Assembly: GCA_015231815.1 (NCBI GenBank)
Contig: JADGAW010000063.1
Coordinates: 1 to 10,218, forward strand
Direction: 5' to 3'
DNA: 10,218 bases
Origin: Nitrospinota bacterium
GTDB lineage: Bacteria > Nitrospinota_A > JADGAW01
Both the position numbers and the translations under genes were made by a program. Within the stretch, counting starts at the first letter, position 1. Each line of letters starts with the position of its first letter. A model generated the notes under the pieces. The model saw nothing but the letters and a program-made list of their open reading frames with translations. It did not search any database and was not told the DNA's origin. This document shows positions 1 through 6,242 of this stretch, piece after piece.

Positions 1-69
1 AGGAAGAAAAATTGGACACCTTTTTTGCCGGAGGGTGAGGACCATGGATGGCACGAGTCAAACTTCCCT

Positions 70-203
70 CTGCTTTTGCTCAAAGTAACGTTTACTTTGA
101 AAATATCTTTTCTATTGGTTTGTGAACTCACACAAAGCGTTCGGACAGTACAAAGCAAAACATAGAAAAAGAATATTTTCAAGATAAACGCAGCAAAAGA
201 ATG
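70..203. repeat. Long imperfect inverted repeat with a nested hairpin
   Basis: The left arm (about 70-120) is complementary to the right arm (about 153-203), with a gap of about 6 bases and a few mismatches. Shared blocks include CTTTTGCT, CGTTTA, TTGAAAATAT and CTTTT when the right arm is read on the opposite strand. Nested in the left arm is a perfect 9-bp palindrome: TCAAAGTAA (80-88), loop cgt, TTACTTTGA (92-100). The right arm lacks part of this palindrome. The loop contains TGTGA-AC-TCACA (121-132), whose two-base spacer does not match a CRP site. The structure could be a folded RNA, a degenerate small mobile element or an old inverted duplication; the sequence alone does not decide. 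Confidence 0.55.
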
Positions 204-233
204 AGGGTTATAAAAGAAATGAGAATGATTTAT

Positions 234-257
234 TCCTGAAAAACGAGTGTTTCAGGA
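234..257. repeat. Perfect 8-bp hairpin
   Basis: TCCTGAAA (234-241) pairs perfectly with TTTCAGGA (250-257) around an 8-base loop. There is no following T-run, so this is not a clear intrinsic terminator. A second short palindrome lies directly downstream (259-269). Confidence 0.5.
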
Positions 258-490
258 TCGACTAAGTCGTTGGGGAAAGGTCAATTCTTAGCACGCACAG
301 GAGTAAATTTACTGTTACTTTCAAATACTATATAGTAAAATAAATCGATTTTATAATGGTTTTTAGGCATTTTACGCAATATCCTATATGCCAAAAATAC
401 TCAGTTTTTTTAAATGAGTGTTAAATTTTTCTATAACGTTTACAAATAATTTCAGAGAGAAAAATCTCTGAATCCATCGTCATTCCTCAT

Positions 491-577
491 GCCGAAGTGG
501 TGGAATTGGTAGACACGCAGGACTCAGAATCCTGTGGGCGCAAGCCTGTGGGAGTTCAAGTCTCCCCTTCGGCACCA
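491..577 (+). tRNA. tRNA-Leu (anticodon CAG)
   Basis: An 87-base class II tRNA gene. The acceptor stem pairs GCCGAAG (491-497) with CTTCGGC (567-573), followed by discriminator A574 and an encoded CCA (575-577). The anticodon stem CAGGA/TCCTG encloses the loop CTCAGAA, giving anticodon CAG, which reads CUG leucine codons. A long variable arm follows, as expected for leucine. The T arm is GGGAG-TTCAAGT-CTCCC (550-566), with the conserved TTC. All stems are intact, so the gene looks functional. Its 3' end is repeated imperfectly at 3549-3580. Confidence 0.97.
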
Positions 578-596
578 GCTTATAATCAGTAATTCA

Positions 597-676
597 GTGT
601 TTTCCATAAAACACAAAACTCAATTTAAACCTCGATTGTGCATTAAATTGTGCAGTAGAGGTTTTATTCAGTTTTG
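597..676. repeat. Hairpin pair downstream of tRNA-Leu
   Basis: GTGTTTT (597-603) pairs with AAAACAC (608-614) around a 4-base loop, 19 bases after the tRNA. A larger two-part stem follows: CAAAACT (614-620) with AGTTTTG (670-676), and AAACCTC (627-633) with GAGGTTT (658-664). The inner loop holds two copies of ATTGTGCA 12 bases apart. The inner right arm is followed by T-rich sequence, so the structure might end tRNA transcription, but there is no canonical U-tract right after a GC-rich stem. Confidence 0.4.
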
Positions 677-740
677 AGTCAAACAGACTTTCCCCATTAA
701 CGGTTTCCAAAGTCAGTGTCAAGGAGGAAGATGGTAACAT

Positions 741-896
741 GTGAATGATTATATTCCCACCACGGACGATTACCTGCGTAATCCTGTTTATTCTGGTTGA
801 AAAAGCTTGTTTATAAAAGAGGGGAAAAATACGACAAAGCCAGAAGATTATTTACCAACAACCCCGGTTGCGAAAAAAATAAGAGGGGGTGTATAA
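741..896 (+). pseudogene. Possible decayed coding segment, unrecognised
   Basis: Read from GTG at 741, this frame gives 19 residues to a TGA (798-800), then 31 more residues in the same frame to a TAA (894-896). The two halves share a motif: DYIPTT in the first and DYLPTT in the second, and the second ends in TPVAKKIRGGV. A strong AAGGAGG sits at 721-727 but is placed oddly for both ATG 731 (which stops after five codons) and GTG 741. A preceding open stretch in another frame ends at 742-744. This could be a frameshifted, interrupted remnant of a protein I do not recognise, or chance. Confidence is low. Confidence 0.2.
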
Positions 897-925
897 TCCG
901 AGACAGTATTCACAAAAACCAACGA

Positions 926-988
926 TTTTATGATACGGCTTATTCCCTTTTCCCTTAATTTTGTTACAAAAATAAGCTTATCGTAAAA
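926..988. repeat. Long inverted repeat upstream of the kinase gene
   Basis: The left arm (926-944) begins TTTTATGATA and ends GGCTTATT. The right arm (971-988) is its near-perfect reverse complement, AATAAGC then TATCGTAAAA, with one substitution and one small indel. The loop is 26 bases. The right arm is followed by T-rich sequence. It lies about 95 bases before the kinase start and could be a leader hairpin, a weak terminator or a binding site; its function is unknown. Confidence 0.5.
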
Positions 989-1083
989 GTTGAATTTTTG
1001 ATTTTCCTTTTACTTAGCCAATAACAATCCGTCATTCATCTTGGGCATACCTCCCCTTAAAATAATGTATTTAATTTTATGGT

Positions 1084-3489
1084 ATGAGAGTTAACAATAA
1101 CCTTTTTTTTGAATTGCTCAGTCTAATAAAAAAACTTCTTACCACTCCCCTATGGTTAGCAATTATTCTTATTTGCACTTTTGTTCCACGAGGACTTTCC
1201 GCTTTACCATCAAATAATTCCCCCATTGAGGTGGACTTTTCTCAAGGATTTACCCAATTAGCTCCAGATTCTTTTGAAACTCCCCAGCCTGAAACATGGG
1301 ACCTTTTCCCACTTTCTGAATTTAAAAAGGCTTTCGCTTTTAAAAAATTTTCCGATTTTTGGATTGGTTTTACCATTAACAATAAAAGTCGGAACCCAGA
1401 GCATCAAATTGTGGCTCTAACAACAATTTTTGATTTACACCAATTGGAATTATGGCAGTTTAAAAATGGTGTATGGGAACTGGTGGAAAAACAAGACCAC
1501 CAACAATGGAACTATCTTCCACGAGAGTCTCATGTGCCCTATTTTAAAATTGACGTGGCACCGGGGACAACCCGCTTTTTTGTAAAAATCCGCTCAATTG
1601 GTAACGGAATGGGTAACCCAATAACAGTGTGGGAACCCGGAGCTTTTCGTGAACACATTGCTATTGATCAAACGATCGTCGCCTTTATTCTCGGAATAAT
1701 GGTGATCATGGCTTTCTATAACCTTGCATTATTTGTTTCCCTTAAGGATAAAGCCTACCTTTATTTTGCCGGATACATCCTCTCTTGTAGCTGTTTTATA
1801 CCAATCCGTGACGGCTATTTCAGTGCATGGTTTGGTATTAACCTCAACCTGATCAATCAGGATCGCTTTGTTCTGGTCCTCATGCTGGGTGTAATTTGGA
1901 TTATGATTCTTCGTTATATTTACAGTTTCCTGCAACTTGACCGTAGCAAGGGTGTTCTTAGATTTCTCTGGTGGTTTAATCACCTGTTGATTCTTATTCC
2001 CCAGCCACTTCTGTTGATTTCATGGACGTATAATCCACTCTTGCTTTTTTGCCAGTTCATTATCTCCTTGCTCTTAATGGGACTTCTTATATATCAGGCT
2101 TTTTTAGCCTCATCCAGACAAGGTCAAGCCCGCTGGCTCATTTTTTCCATCGGGTTTTCCTGGATTGGTGAGGTAACAGAGCTTGCTCGACTGGACGGTA
2201 ATGTTTCAGAAATATTCAGGCACAGCCTTCTTACCGGACTGCTTATTGAGGTGGTAGTTCTTTCTTTTTACATGGTATTTCGTGTTAATCGGTTACGACA
2301 GGAAAAAGATGACGCTCACACTCGCATGTTTGACGAGTCGGTTAAACATGCGGCTGAACTGGAACAAAAAGTGGCAGACCGCACCAAGGAACTTCAAACT
2401 GCAAATACAACGAAGGATAGGTTCTTTTCCATCATAAGTCACGATCTTCGTGGTCCCATGGGCAGCTTGTCGGTTATTTTTAATGATATATTGGAGTCTC
2501 CCAAAGATTTTAGTGAGGAAATGTTTCAGATAACACGACAAACGACCAAAAATACCAACGTCATGCTCAATGATCTGCTTGATTGGGCAAGAAGTCAATC
2601 AGGGCATATGCAACCGGAGTCTGTGCATTTCGATCTTAATGATTCCATTAAAAATACGGTAGATTTTCTTAAGCCACAAGGAAATCAAAAAATGATTGAG
2701 ATTGTCGTAGATGTTTCTGAAGAACTCTGTTGCTTTGCTGACAAGGCAATGATTGCCACCGTTATTCGAAACCTGCTCTCTAATGCCATTAAATACACTC
2801 CGGAGGGTGGCAAAATAACAATTGGGTCATCTCTTAAGGGAGAAAACCTCCATGTTTACATTCAGGATACAGGAAAAGGAATTACACCAGAACTGGAAGC
2901 AAAACTTTTCAATGTGGGGGAAAAAGTGTCGAGCAGTCCTGGGACTGCCAATGAAACGGGTTCAGGTCTAGGACTTATTCTCTGCAAAGAGTTTATTGAG
3001 AAAAATGGTGGAAGCATAGGAGTTGATTCCAAACCGGATCAAGGCTCAACCTTTTGGTTTACCCTTCCTCGAGGAGAAAAGAAACCACCTATATCAGAAA
3101 ATATGGACATTGGATTACAATCTTTACGGATTTTGATTGTTGAAGACAATCCTTTGCACCAAGAAAGCAGTAAAAAGGCATTGGAAGGTTGTAAAGAACT
3201 TTCTTTGGCAATGGACGGTCCAACTGCTGTACAAAAAGCAATTGAAACAAAACCGAGCCTTATTTTAATGGATATTGATCTGCCAGGGTTTAACGGAATT
3301 GTTGCTGCTCAACGCATTCGTCAAGAAATGGGAGAAAAAACTCTCATTATTGCTGTAACCTCTTATACTCAACAGGAGGTGGAGGAATTGGCTGGAGAAC
3401 AAGAATTTGATGGCTATCTAAACAAACCTCTGGACAAGGAAAGACTATTTAAGATTATCTCTACATCTCTCTGTAAACGAAGTAGATAA
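1084..3489 (+). CDS. 7TMR-DISM hybrid histidine kinase with receiver domain
   Basis: An 801-residue inner-membrane sensor. An N-terminal hydrophobic segment (about 20-40, ending GLSA) probably acts as a signal peptide. It is followed by a periplasmic beta-rich region resembling 7TMR-DISMED2 (about 45-185), a 7TMR-DISM seven-helix membrane region (about 197-399) and a charged coiled-coil linker (about 400-440). The HisKA domain has H453 in FFSIISHDLRGP. The HATPase domain shows an N box with N567, DTGKGI from D595 and GSGLGL (626-631). A C-terminal receiver (about 681-797) has acidic E687 and D688, phospho-acceptor D730, T759 and K781, so every key residue is present. In this family, ligand binding outside the membrane controls autophosphorylation and phosphotransfer to the receiver. 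No separate output regulator lies nearby. The upstream in-frame TAA (1072-1074) makes ATG 1084 the first possible start, though no Shine-Dalgarno is visible. The gene is the only intact one between the two tRNA-Leu 3' ends. Confidence 0.93.
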   Translation: MRVNNNLFFELLSLIKKLLTTPLWLAIILICTFVPRGLSALPSNNSPIEVDFSQGFTQLAPDSFETPQPETWDLFPLSEFKKAFAFKKFSDFWIGFTINNKSRNPEHQIVALTTIFDLHQLELWQFKNGVWELVEKQDHQQWNYLPRESHVPYFKIDVAPGTTRFFVKIRSIGNGMGNPITVWEPGAFREHIAIDQTIVAFILGIMVIMAFYNLALFVSLKDKAYLYFAGYILSCSCFIPIRDGYFSAWFGINLNLINQDRFVLVLMLGVIWIMILRYIYSFLQLDRSKGVLRFLWWFNHLLILIPQPLLLISWTYNPLLLFCQFIISLLLMGLLIYQAFLASSRQGQARWLIFSIGFSWIGEVTELARLDGNVSEIFRHSLLTGLLIEVVVLSFYMVFRVNRLRQEKDDAHTRMFDESVKHAAELEQKVADRTKELQTANTTKDRFFSIISHDLRGPMGSLSVIFNDILESPKDFSEEMFQITRQTTKNTNVMLNDLLDWARSQSGHMQPESVHFDLNDSIKNTVDFLKPQGNQKMIEIVVDVSEELCCFADKAMIATVIRNLLSNAIKYTPEGGKITIGSSLKGENLHVYIQDTGKGITPELEAKLFNVGEKVSSSPGTANETGSGLGLILCKEFIEKNGGSIGVDSKPDQGSTFWFTLPRGEKKPPISENMDIGLQSLRILIVEDNPLHQESSKKALEGCKELSLAMDGPTAVQKAIETKPSLILMDIDLPGFNGIVAAQRIRQEMGEKTLIIAVTSYTQQEVEELAGEQEFDGYLNKPLDKERLFKIISTSLCKRSR

Positions 3490-3548
3490 CCTCTCATTCA
3501 ATTTTGTCGGAAAATTCGTTGTAGGTTAGTAATCTTCTTTTCCTAAAA

Positions 3549-3580
3549 CTGTGGGAGTTTAAGTTTCCCCTTCGGCACCA
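3549..3580 (+). repeat. tRNA-Leu 3'-end fragment (att-like direct repeat)
   Basis: These 32 bases match 546-577, the 3' part of the intact tRNA-Leu gene, at 30 positions, in the same orientation and including the encoded CCA. The two differences are both C to T: one at the conserved C of the TTC loop (557 versus 3560), one in the T stem (562 versus 3565). The acceptor 3' strand is unchanged. A duplicated tRNA 3' end downstream of an intact tRNA gene is the usual footprint of site-specific integration. The match may extend weakly upstream with a gap (TCCT at 3541-3544 region against the anticodon stem), so a decayed second tRNA copy starting near 3506 is the alternative. Confidence 0.8.
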
Positions 3581-3650
3581 CGTATTGATGGACAATTTCA
3601 GTTTTTTACTGACTCTTACTTATTATCACAAACCGAAAAAGAGCATAAGA

Positions 3651-4406
3651 CTATTTTTTACCCGGTAAAAGCAAATCAATAGCTACCTGTCCAAGGTAAT
3701 AAGCTTTTCTACTACTTGATGATAGATTGTGTAGATCAAATTGGTGCCATCTTATTGCATCTTCATGAATAATGTCTTCAGAAAGAGAAATAAGTTCTTC
3801 AGCCAGACTAATATCTGATTCTTTTACCGTCTTAATCTTTAATGTTTCCTGATAAGAAATCATTTTTTTTGCTATAGCAACCGACTTTCTTGATTTTTCC
3901 GATATTTCTTTATATTCCTCTACATTTAAGAGCATAAGAAACTCATCTTCTTTAACTGACATCTGATGGCAATCAAGGCATAGTTTTCTTATATGATTAT
4001 GGTCAATAATTCTTCCCTCCAAACTATAATGACAGGTACTGCAGGTGGGTCTTTTCTTTACATCCATATTTTTATAATGCCGTGATTTTTGAAATTCCTC
4101 AAGAATATCCAAATGACAACCACCACATGTTTCATTTACCTTATCAGGTTTTGTTTTAGCAAGTATATCTACACCTTTTCCTTCAGAATGGGCTTGGTCT
4201 TTCTTCATGGAATGTGGGTCACCGTCATGACAATCATTACAATAAACCCCTGCTTTTTGATGTGGAGAAAGTTGCCATTTTAAGTACATCTTTTTTTGTT
4301 TTTCGTCTTTTAAAACACTATGACATGTAACACACTGATTTTCTAAAGCAAAAGAAACAGAGGTGTTCATTATAAAAAGGAATAGAAATAGTATGACTTT
4401 CTTCAT
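3651..4406 (-). CDS. Exported pentaheme c-type cytochrome (copy 2)
   Basis: A 251-residue protein with a Sec signal peptide (about 1-20, cleavage likely after SFA) and five CXXCH heme sites: C25-H29, C56-H60, C94-H98, C122-H126 and C143-H147. Other histidines (H49, H73, H110, H136, H138) sit between the sites, as expected for distal heme ligands. The third site and what follows, CGGCH then SRHYK, resemble small periplasmic multiheme electron carriers of the c554/NrfH type. The last 100 residues have no CXXCH, look helical and contain RWHQFDL. Its ATG overlaps the stop of the preceding paralogue by ATGA, so the two are translationally coupled; AGGAA lies just upstream of the start. The likely role is periplasmic electron transfer; redox partners are unknown. 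Confidence 0.88.
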   Translation of the reverse strand: MKKVILFLFLFIMNTSVSFALENQCVTCHSVLKDEKQKKMYLKWQLSPHQKAGVYCNDCHDGDPHSMKKDQAHSEGKGVDILAKTKPDKVNETCGGCHLDILEEFQKSRHYKNMDVKKRPTCSTCHYSLEGRIIDHNHIRKLCLDCHQMSVKEDEFLMLLNVEEYKEISEKSRKSVAIAKKMISYQETLKIKTVKESDISLAEELISLSEDIIHEDAIRWHQFDLHNLSSSSRKAYYLGQVAIDLLLPGKK

Positions 4407-5131
4407 TTTGTTCCTGATAACAGTTTTTCGGTTTCAATCGAGAGGTAAAAAGCTTTGTTAATATTGGTCTCGAAATCATCGAGAGCAAAATGGTGCCAGG
4501 ATACCTTGGATTTTTTATGATATTGTTGTGACAACGTAAGAAGTTTCTCAGAAAGCGTTACATCATTTCCTTGTTGTTGAGCTAGATGAAGTAATTTAAA
4601 TGACCGGTCAACTTGAGGTCTTACACTATTAGAATAAAATGTGTAAAGCTCCTTTGCTTTTAATATAACCATTTTTTTTGTATTATCGAAATGGTTATGG
4701 CAGGTCATACATAATGTTTCTAATTTCTCAGGAGGAATAATATATCCACTTTTTGGAGAATGGCACGTCACACAGTTGGGAGCACGTTTATCCCCCTCAA
4801 CTTTTTTATAATGGGAACTCTCCTGAAAACTTTTATAGATTTTAATATGACACCTACCACAGGTTTGAGGAATATCTTTTTCTTTTAAAGATGTTTTAAT
4901 ATCTTTCCAAACGTGAGCTTTTTCTTTACTTTTAGCTTTTTTATCCCCTTTATGACATGCTTGGCAAGCAGAACTTAGCTTGGCATGTTTAGATTCTTTC
5001 CAGGATAAAAAGGTTTTTTCAAGTTTTGGGTCTTTGTTGGATGAATGGCAATCAACACAACTATTTTCCGCCCACAAAGGTTGACATGAAATAATAACCA
5101 AAATAAGTATAGATAGAAAAAGCTTTTTCAT
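4403..5131 (-). CDS. Exported pentaheme c-type cytochrome (copy 1)
   Basis: A 242-residue paralogue of the next gene in the cluster. From the start chosen here, heme sites are C25-H29, C56-H60, C91-H95, C120-H124 and C141-H145; the first two fall at the same residues as in the paralogue. This is the main reason for choosing ATG 5131 (MKKLFLS) over ATG 5140 three codons upstream or an ATG at 5176 inside the preceding gene. The N-terminus is either a Sec signal cleaved after PLWA or a lipoprotein signal at C16 (VIISC); the sequence permits both. H49, H73 and H107 are conserved with the paralogue. The heme-free C-terminal part contains SWHHFAL, matching the paralogue's RWHQFDL. It follows the truncated cytochrome gene closely and overlaps the next gene by four bases, so all lie in one probable transcript. 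Confidence 0.86.
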   Translation of the reverse strand: MKKLFLSILILVIISCQPLWAENSCVDCHSSNKDPKLEKTFLSWKESKHAKLSSACQACHKGDKKAKSKEKAHVWKDIKTSLKEKDIPQTCGRCHIKIYKSFQESSHYKKVEGDKRAPNCVTCHSPKSGYIIPPEKLETLCMTCHNHFDNTKKMVILKAKELYTFYSNSVRPQVDRSFKLLHLAQQQGNDVTLSEKLLTLSQQYHKKSKVSWHHFALDDFETNINKAFYLSIETEKLLSGTK

Positions 5132-5142
5132 TATTCTCATTT

Positions 5143-5592
5143 CTAATTTTCTGTTTCTGATATTTTTACATGGCACTTCTCACAACGTTCAGTAATACTT
5201 TCTGCAATTTCTCCGTTATGACATGCCCCGCAAAATTTTCCTCTCGCCATATTACTCATGGTTAAAAACCCTGTTGCGTCAGTTGCTCCTTTTTCCATAC
5301 TAAAAAGTTTATCATGGCATTCAACACAATCCGGGAAGAATTCTGAGTGAAAATTATGATCAAATTTTACGGGGTCTAATCCTTCTGTTTCTTTAAACCA
5401 CATAACGCCTTCTATTTCTTCATGCTTGATACCTGATGGTATAACCCCTAAGATTTCATCCAGTTTATTATTGGAGAATTCAAGAAGTTTCAAAGCATAG
5501 CCAACATTATGAATACCAGAACTATTTTTTATAAAGTAATAGTTATATCTGGCTTCAGAGAGATGTTTTCTTGTCACACCTAAATCCTGCAA
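5143..5592 (-). pseudogene. 5'-truncated multiheme cytochrome with c7-like triheme module
   Basis: The 149-codon frame has no ATG start; the only candidate is TTG at 5592, and an in-frame TAA lies a few codons further upstream. It has no signal peptide, without which a c-type cytochrome cannot receive heme in the periplasm. The first part (about residues 11-48), with EARYNYYFIKNSSGIHN, resembles the C-terminal helices of larger multiheme cytochromes. The rest resembles the c(7)-type triheme module: FDHNFH (77-82), then C89-H93, C121-H125 in GKFCGACHNG, and C137-H141. It therefore looks like the 3' end of a longer multiheme gene that lost its front. The break falls inside a perfect palindrome (5581-5619). 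Only the 3' part of the reading frame is intact; it may still lie in the mRNA of the two pentaheme genes. Confidence 0.7.
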
Positions 5593-5619
5593 TCGGTGTA
5601 AAGCCGATTGCAGGATTTA
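5581..5619. repeat. Perfect 16-bp palindrome at the truncated cytochrome end
   Basis: The arm at 5581-5596 (TAAATCCTGCAATCGG) is the exact reverse complement of 5604-5619, with a 7-base loop TGTAAAG. The left arm is the beginning of the truncated cytochrome frame on the minus strand; matching sequence stops abruptly at the arm ends. No T-run follows on either strand, so it is not a standard intrinsic terminator, although a stem this strong would fold in RNA. Confidence 0.9.
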
Positions 5620-5862
5620 AATAATTAACGTTCTAAGAGTATATCCCGAAAAATCGTAAAGGAACACCTCTTTTGTTCCAAAAAGTTAAACCTGCAGTTT
5701 AAGACAAGACTTTGGTTCAGCAGGGACACAAGATTGTTTCCCCTCGTCATAAGGTATTCACAGTCAATTCTATAAACCAGTACTTTATTGTTTATTGCGT
5801 TTTTTCTCCATATTGTGCAATAATTATGCACGAAAATTTTTCTTCATATAACAAACATCACA
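5619..5862. other. Divergent intergenic region
   Basis: This lies between the cytochrome cluster (minus) and the lipoprotein gene (plus). It holds GGAACA/TGTTCC arms (about 5663-5681), which on the minus strand form a weak hairpin followed by TTT, and the palindrome GTGCAATAATTATGCAC (5815-5831). I found no CXXCH-coding remnant of the missing cytochrome front on either strand. Confidence 0.4.
5815..5831. promoter_or_regulatory. Operator-like palindrome upstream of the lipoprotein gene
   Basis: GTGCA (5815-5819) and TGCAC (5827-5831) flank ATAATTA, 31 bases before the lipoprotein start. A weak promoter could overlap it (TTGCGT at 5795-5800, AATAAT at 5819-5824, spacer 18), so a bound protein would block that promoter. 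Both the promoter and the operator role are inference. Confidence 0.25.
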
Positions 5863-6189
5863 ATGATAAAAAAACTTTCGATTCTTATTCTCTTTATCCT
5901 TATATGTGCCTGTGGAAATAATAAAACTCATGAAACAGGACAGCGGTTTCAGAACCTCGAAGCACTCAAAAAAATGCAAAAGGATGCTGGATTTGTCCAG
6001 ATTGGCATTTTTGGAGGACACTGGCCTGCTACAGTAACCGAAATAATTGAAGGAGAAACCGAGCTTGAATTCACCTTAAAAGGAGGGGGAAAACATAAAT
6101 ATCCTGATTATTTCGGATATACCTTACAAGCCATCAGACTGAACAGCGACGACAATCAGGAAACCGTTGTTGTTTTTCGTTCAGAATAA
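5863..6189 (+). CDS. Small hypothetical lipoprotein
   Basis: A 108-residue protein beginning with a lipoprotein signal peptide: MIKK, a hydrophobic run, and the lipobox ICAC with C17 as the lipidated residue. The mature part, about 90 residues, appears beta-rich; it contains GFVQIGIFGGHW and ends in a short run (ETVVVFRSE). I do not recognise the family. D19-like retention rules cannot be applied with confidence, since the residue after the cysteine is G and then NN. No Shine-Dalgarno is evident before ATG 5863, but the start is well supported because the signal peptide begins there. The gene is divergent from the cytochrome cluster and convergent with the flavoprotein gene, so it is probably transcribed alone. 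Confidence 0.72.
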   Translation: MIKKLSILILFILICACGNNKTHETGQRFQNLEALKKMQKDAGFVQIGIFGGHWPATVTEIIEGETELEFTLKGGGKHKYPDYFGYTLQAIRLNSDDNQETVVVFRSE

Positions 6190-6211
6190 TTTCAGGGGTT
6201 TTGAAATCTCT
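6190..6211. terminator. Weak bidirectional hairpin between convergent genes
   Basis: ATTTCA and TGAAAT form a 6-bp stem around GGGGTTT, between the stop of the lipoprotein gene and the stop of the flavoprotein gene (6243). It is AT-rich and lacks a strong U-tract, so it is at most a weak shared terminator. Confidence 0.25.
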
Positions 6212-6242
6212 TATTTGTTCCATACATTGTGTAAAGAAAGTG

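Larger units (their letters stand above)
1..490. other. Intergenic region with no convincing gene
   Basis: No open frame here has gene-like features. Frames 1 and 2 are open from the left edge to stops at about 166-168 and 86-88, so the tail of an upstream gene cannot be excluded, but neither translation is recognisable. The first 70 bases or so are visibly more GC-rich than the AT-rich stretch that follows. The region holds a long imperfect inverted repeat (about 70-203), a perfect 8-bp hairpin (234-257), a small palindrome CGACT-A-AGTCG (259-269), a GGCAT/ATGCC pair (366-370 and 388-392) and a 6-bp hairpin (453-470) just before the tRNA. I could not identify a convincing tRNA promoter. Confidence 0.5.
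578..1083. other. 506-base gap with hairpins and a possible coding scrap
   Basis: This stretch between the tRNA and the kinase has no complete gene. It contains hairpins at 597-614 and 614-676, a direct repeat of ATTGTGCA (635-642 and 647-654), a possible eroded coding segment (741-896) and a long inverted repeat (926-988). It lies inside the segment bracketed by the tRNA-end repeats. I see no clear promoter and no Shine-Dalgarno sequence for the kinase start at 1084. Confidence 0.5.

Noticed and set aside
121..132. TGTGA/TCACA as a CRP site
   Set aside because: The half-sites are separated by two bases rather than the six of the CRP consensus.
1..168. Tail of a gene entering from the left edge
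   Set aside because: Two frames are open but neither gives recognisable protein, and the long inverted repeat runs through them.
1729..1983. Minus-strand open frame of 84 codons
   Set aside because: It lies wholly inside the membrane region of the hybrid kinase, whose plus-strand frame has complete domains.
2293..2598. Minus-strand open frame of 101 codons
   Set aside because: It is antisense to the linker and HisKA region of the kinase; its translation has no recognisable feature.
4089..4283. Plus-strand open frame of 64 codons
   Set aside because: It is antisense to the heme-binding region of a pentaheme cytochrome.
5581..5619. Palindrome as an intrinsic terminator
   Set aside because: The stem is strong but neither strand has a following T-run, and it sits at the 5' end of the cytochrome frame rather than after a gene.
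5625..6021. Short open frames on both strands around the lipoprotein gene
   Set aside because: They overlap each other and the lipoprotein gene, and lack signal peptides or other features.
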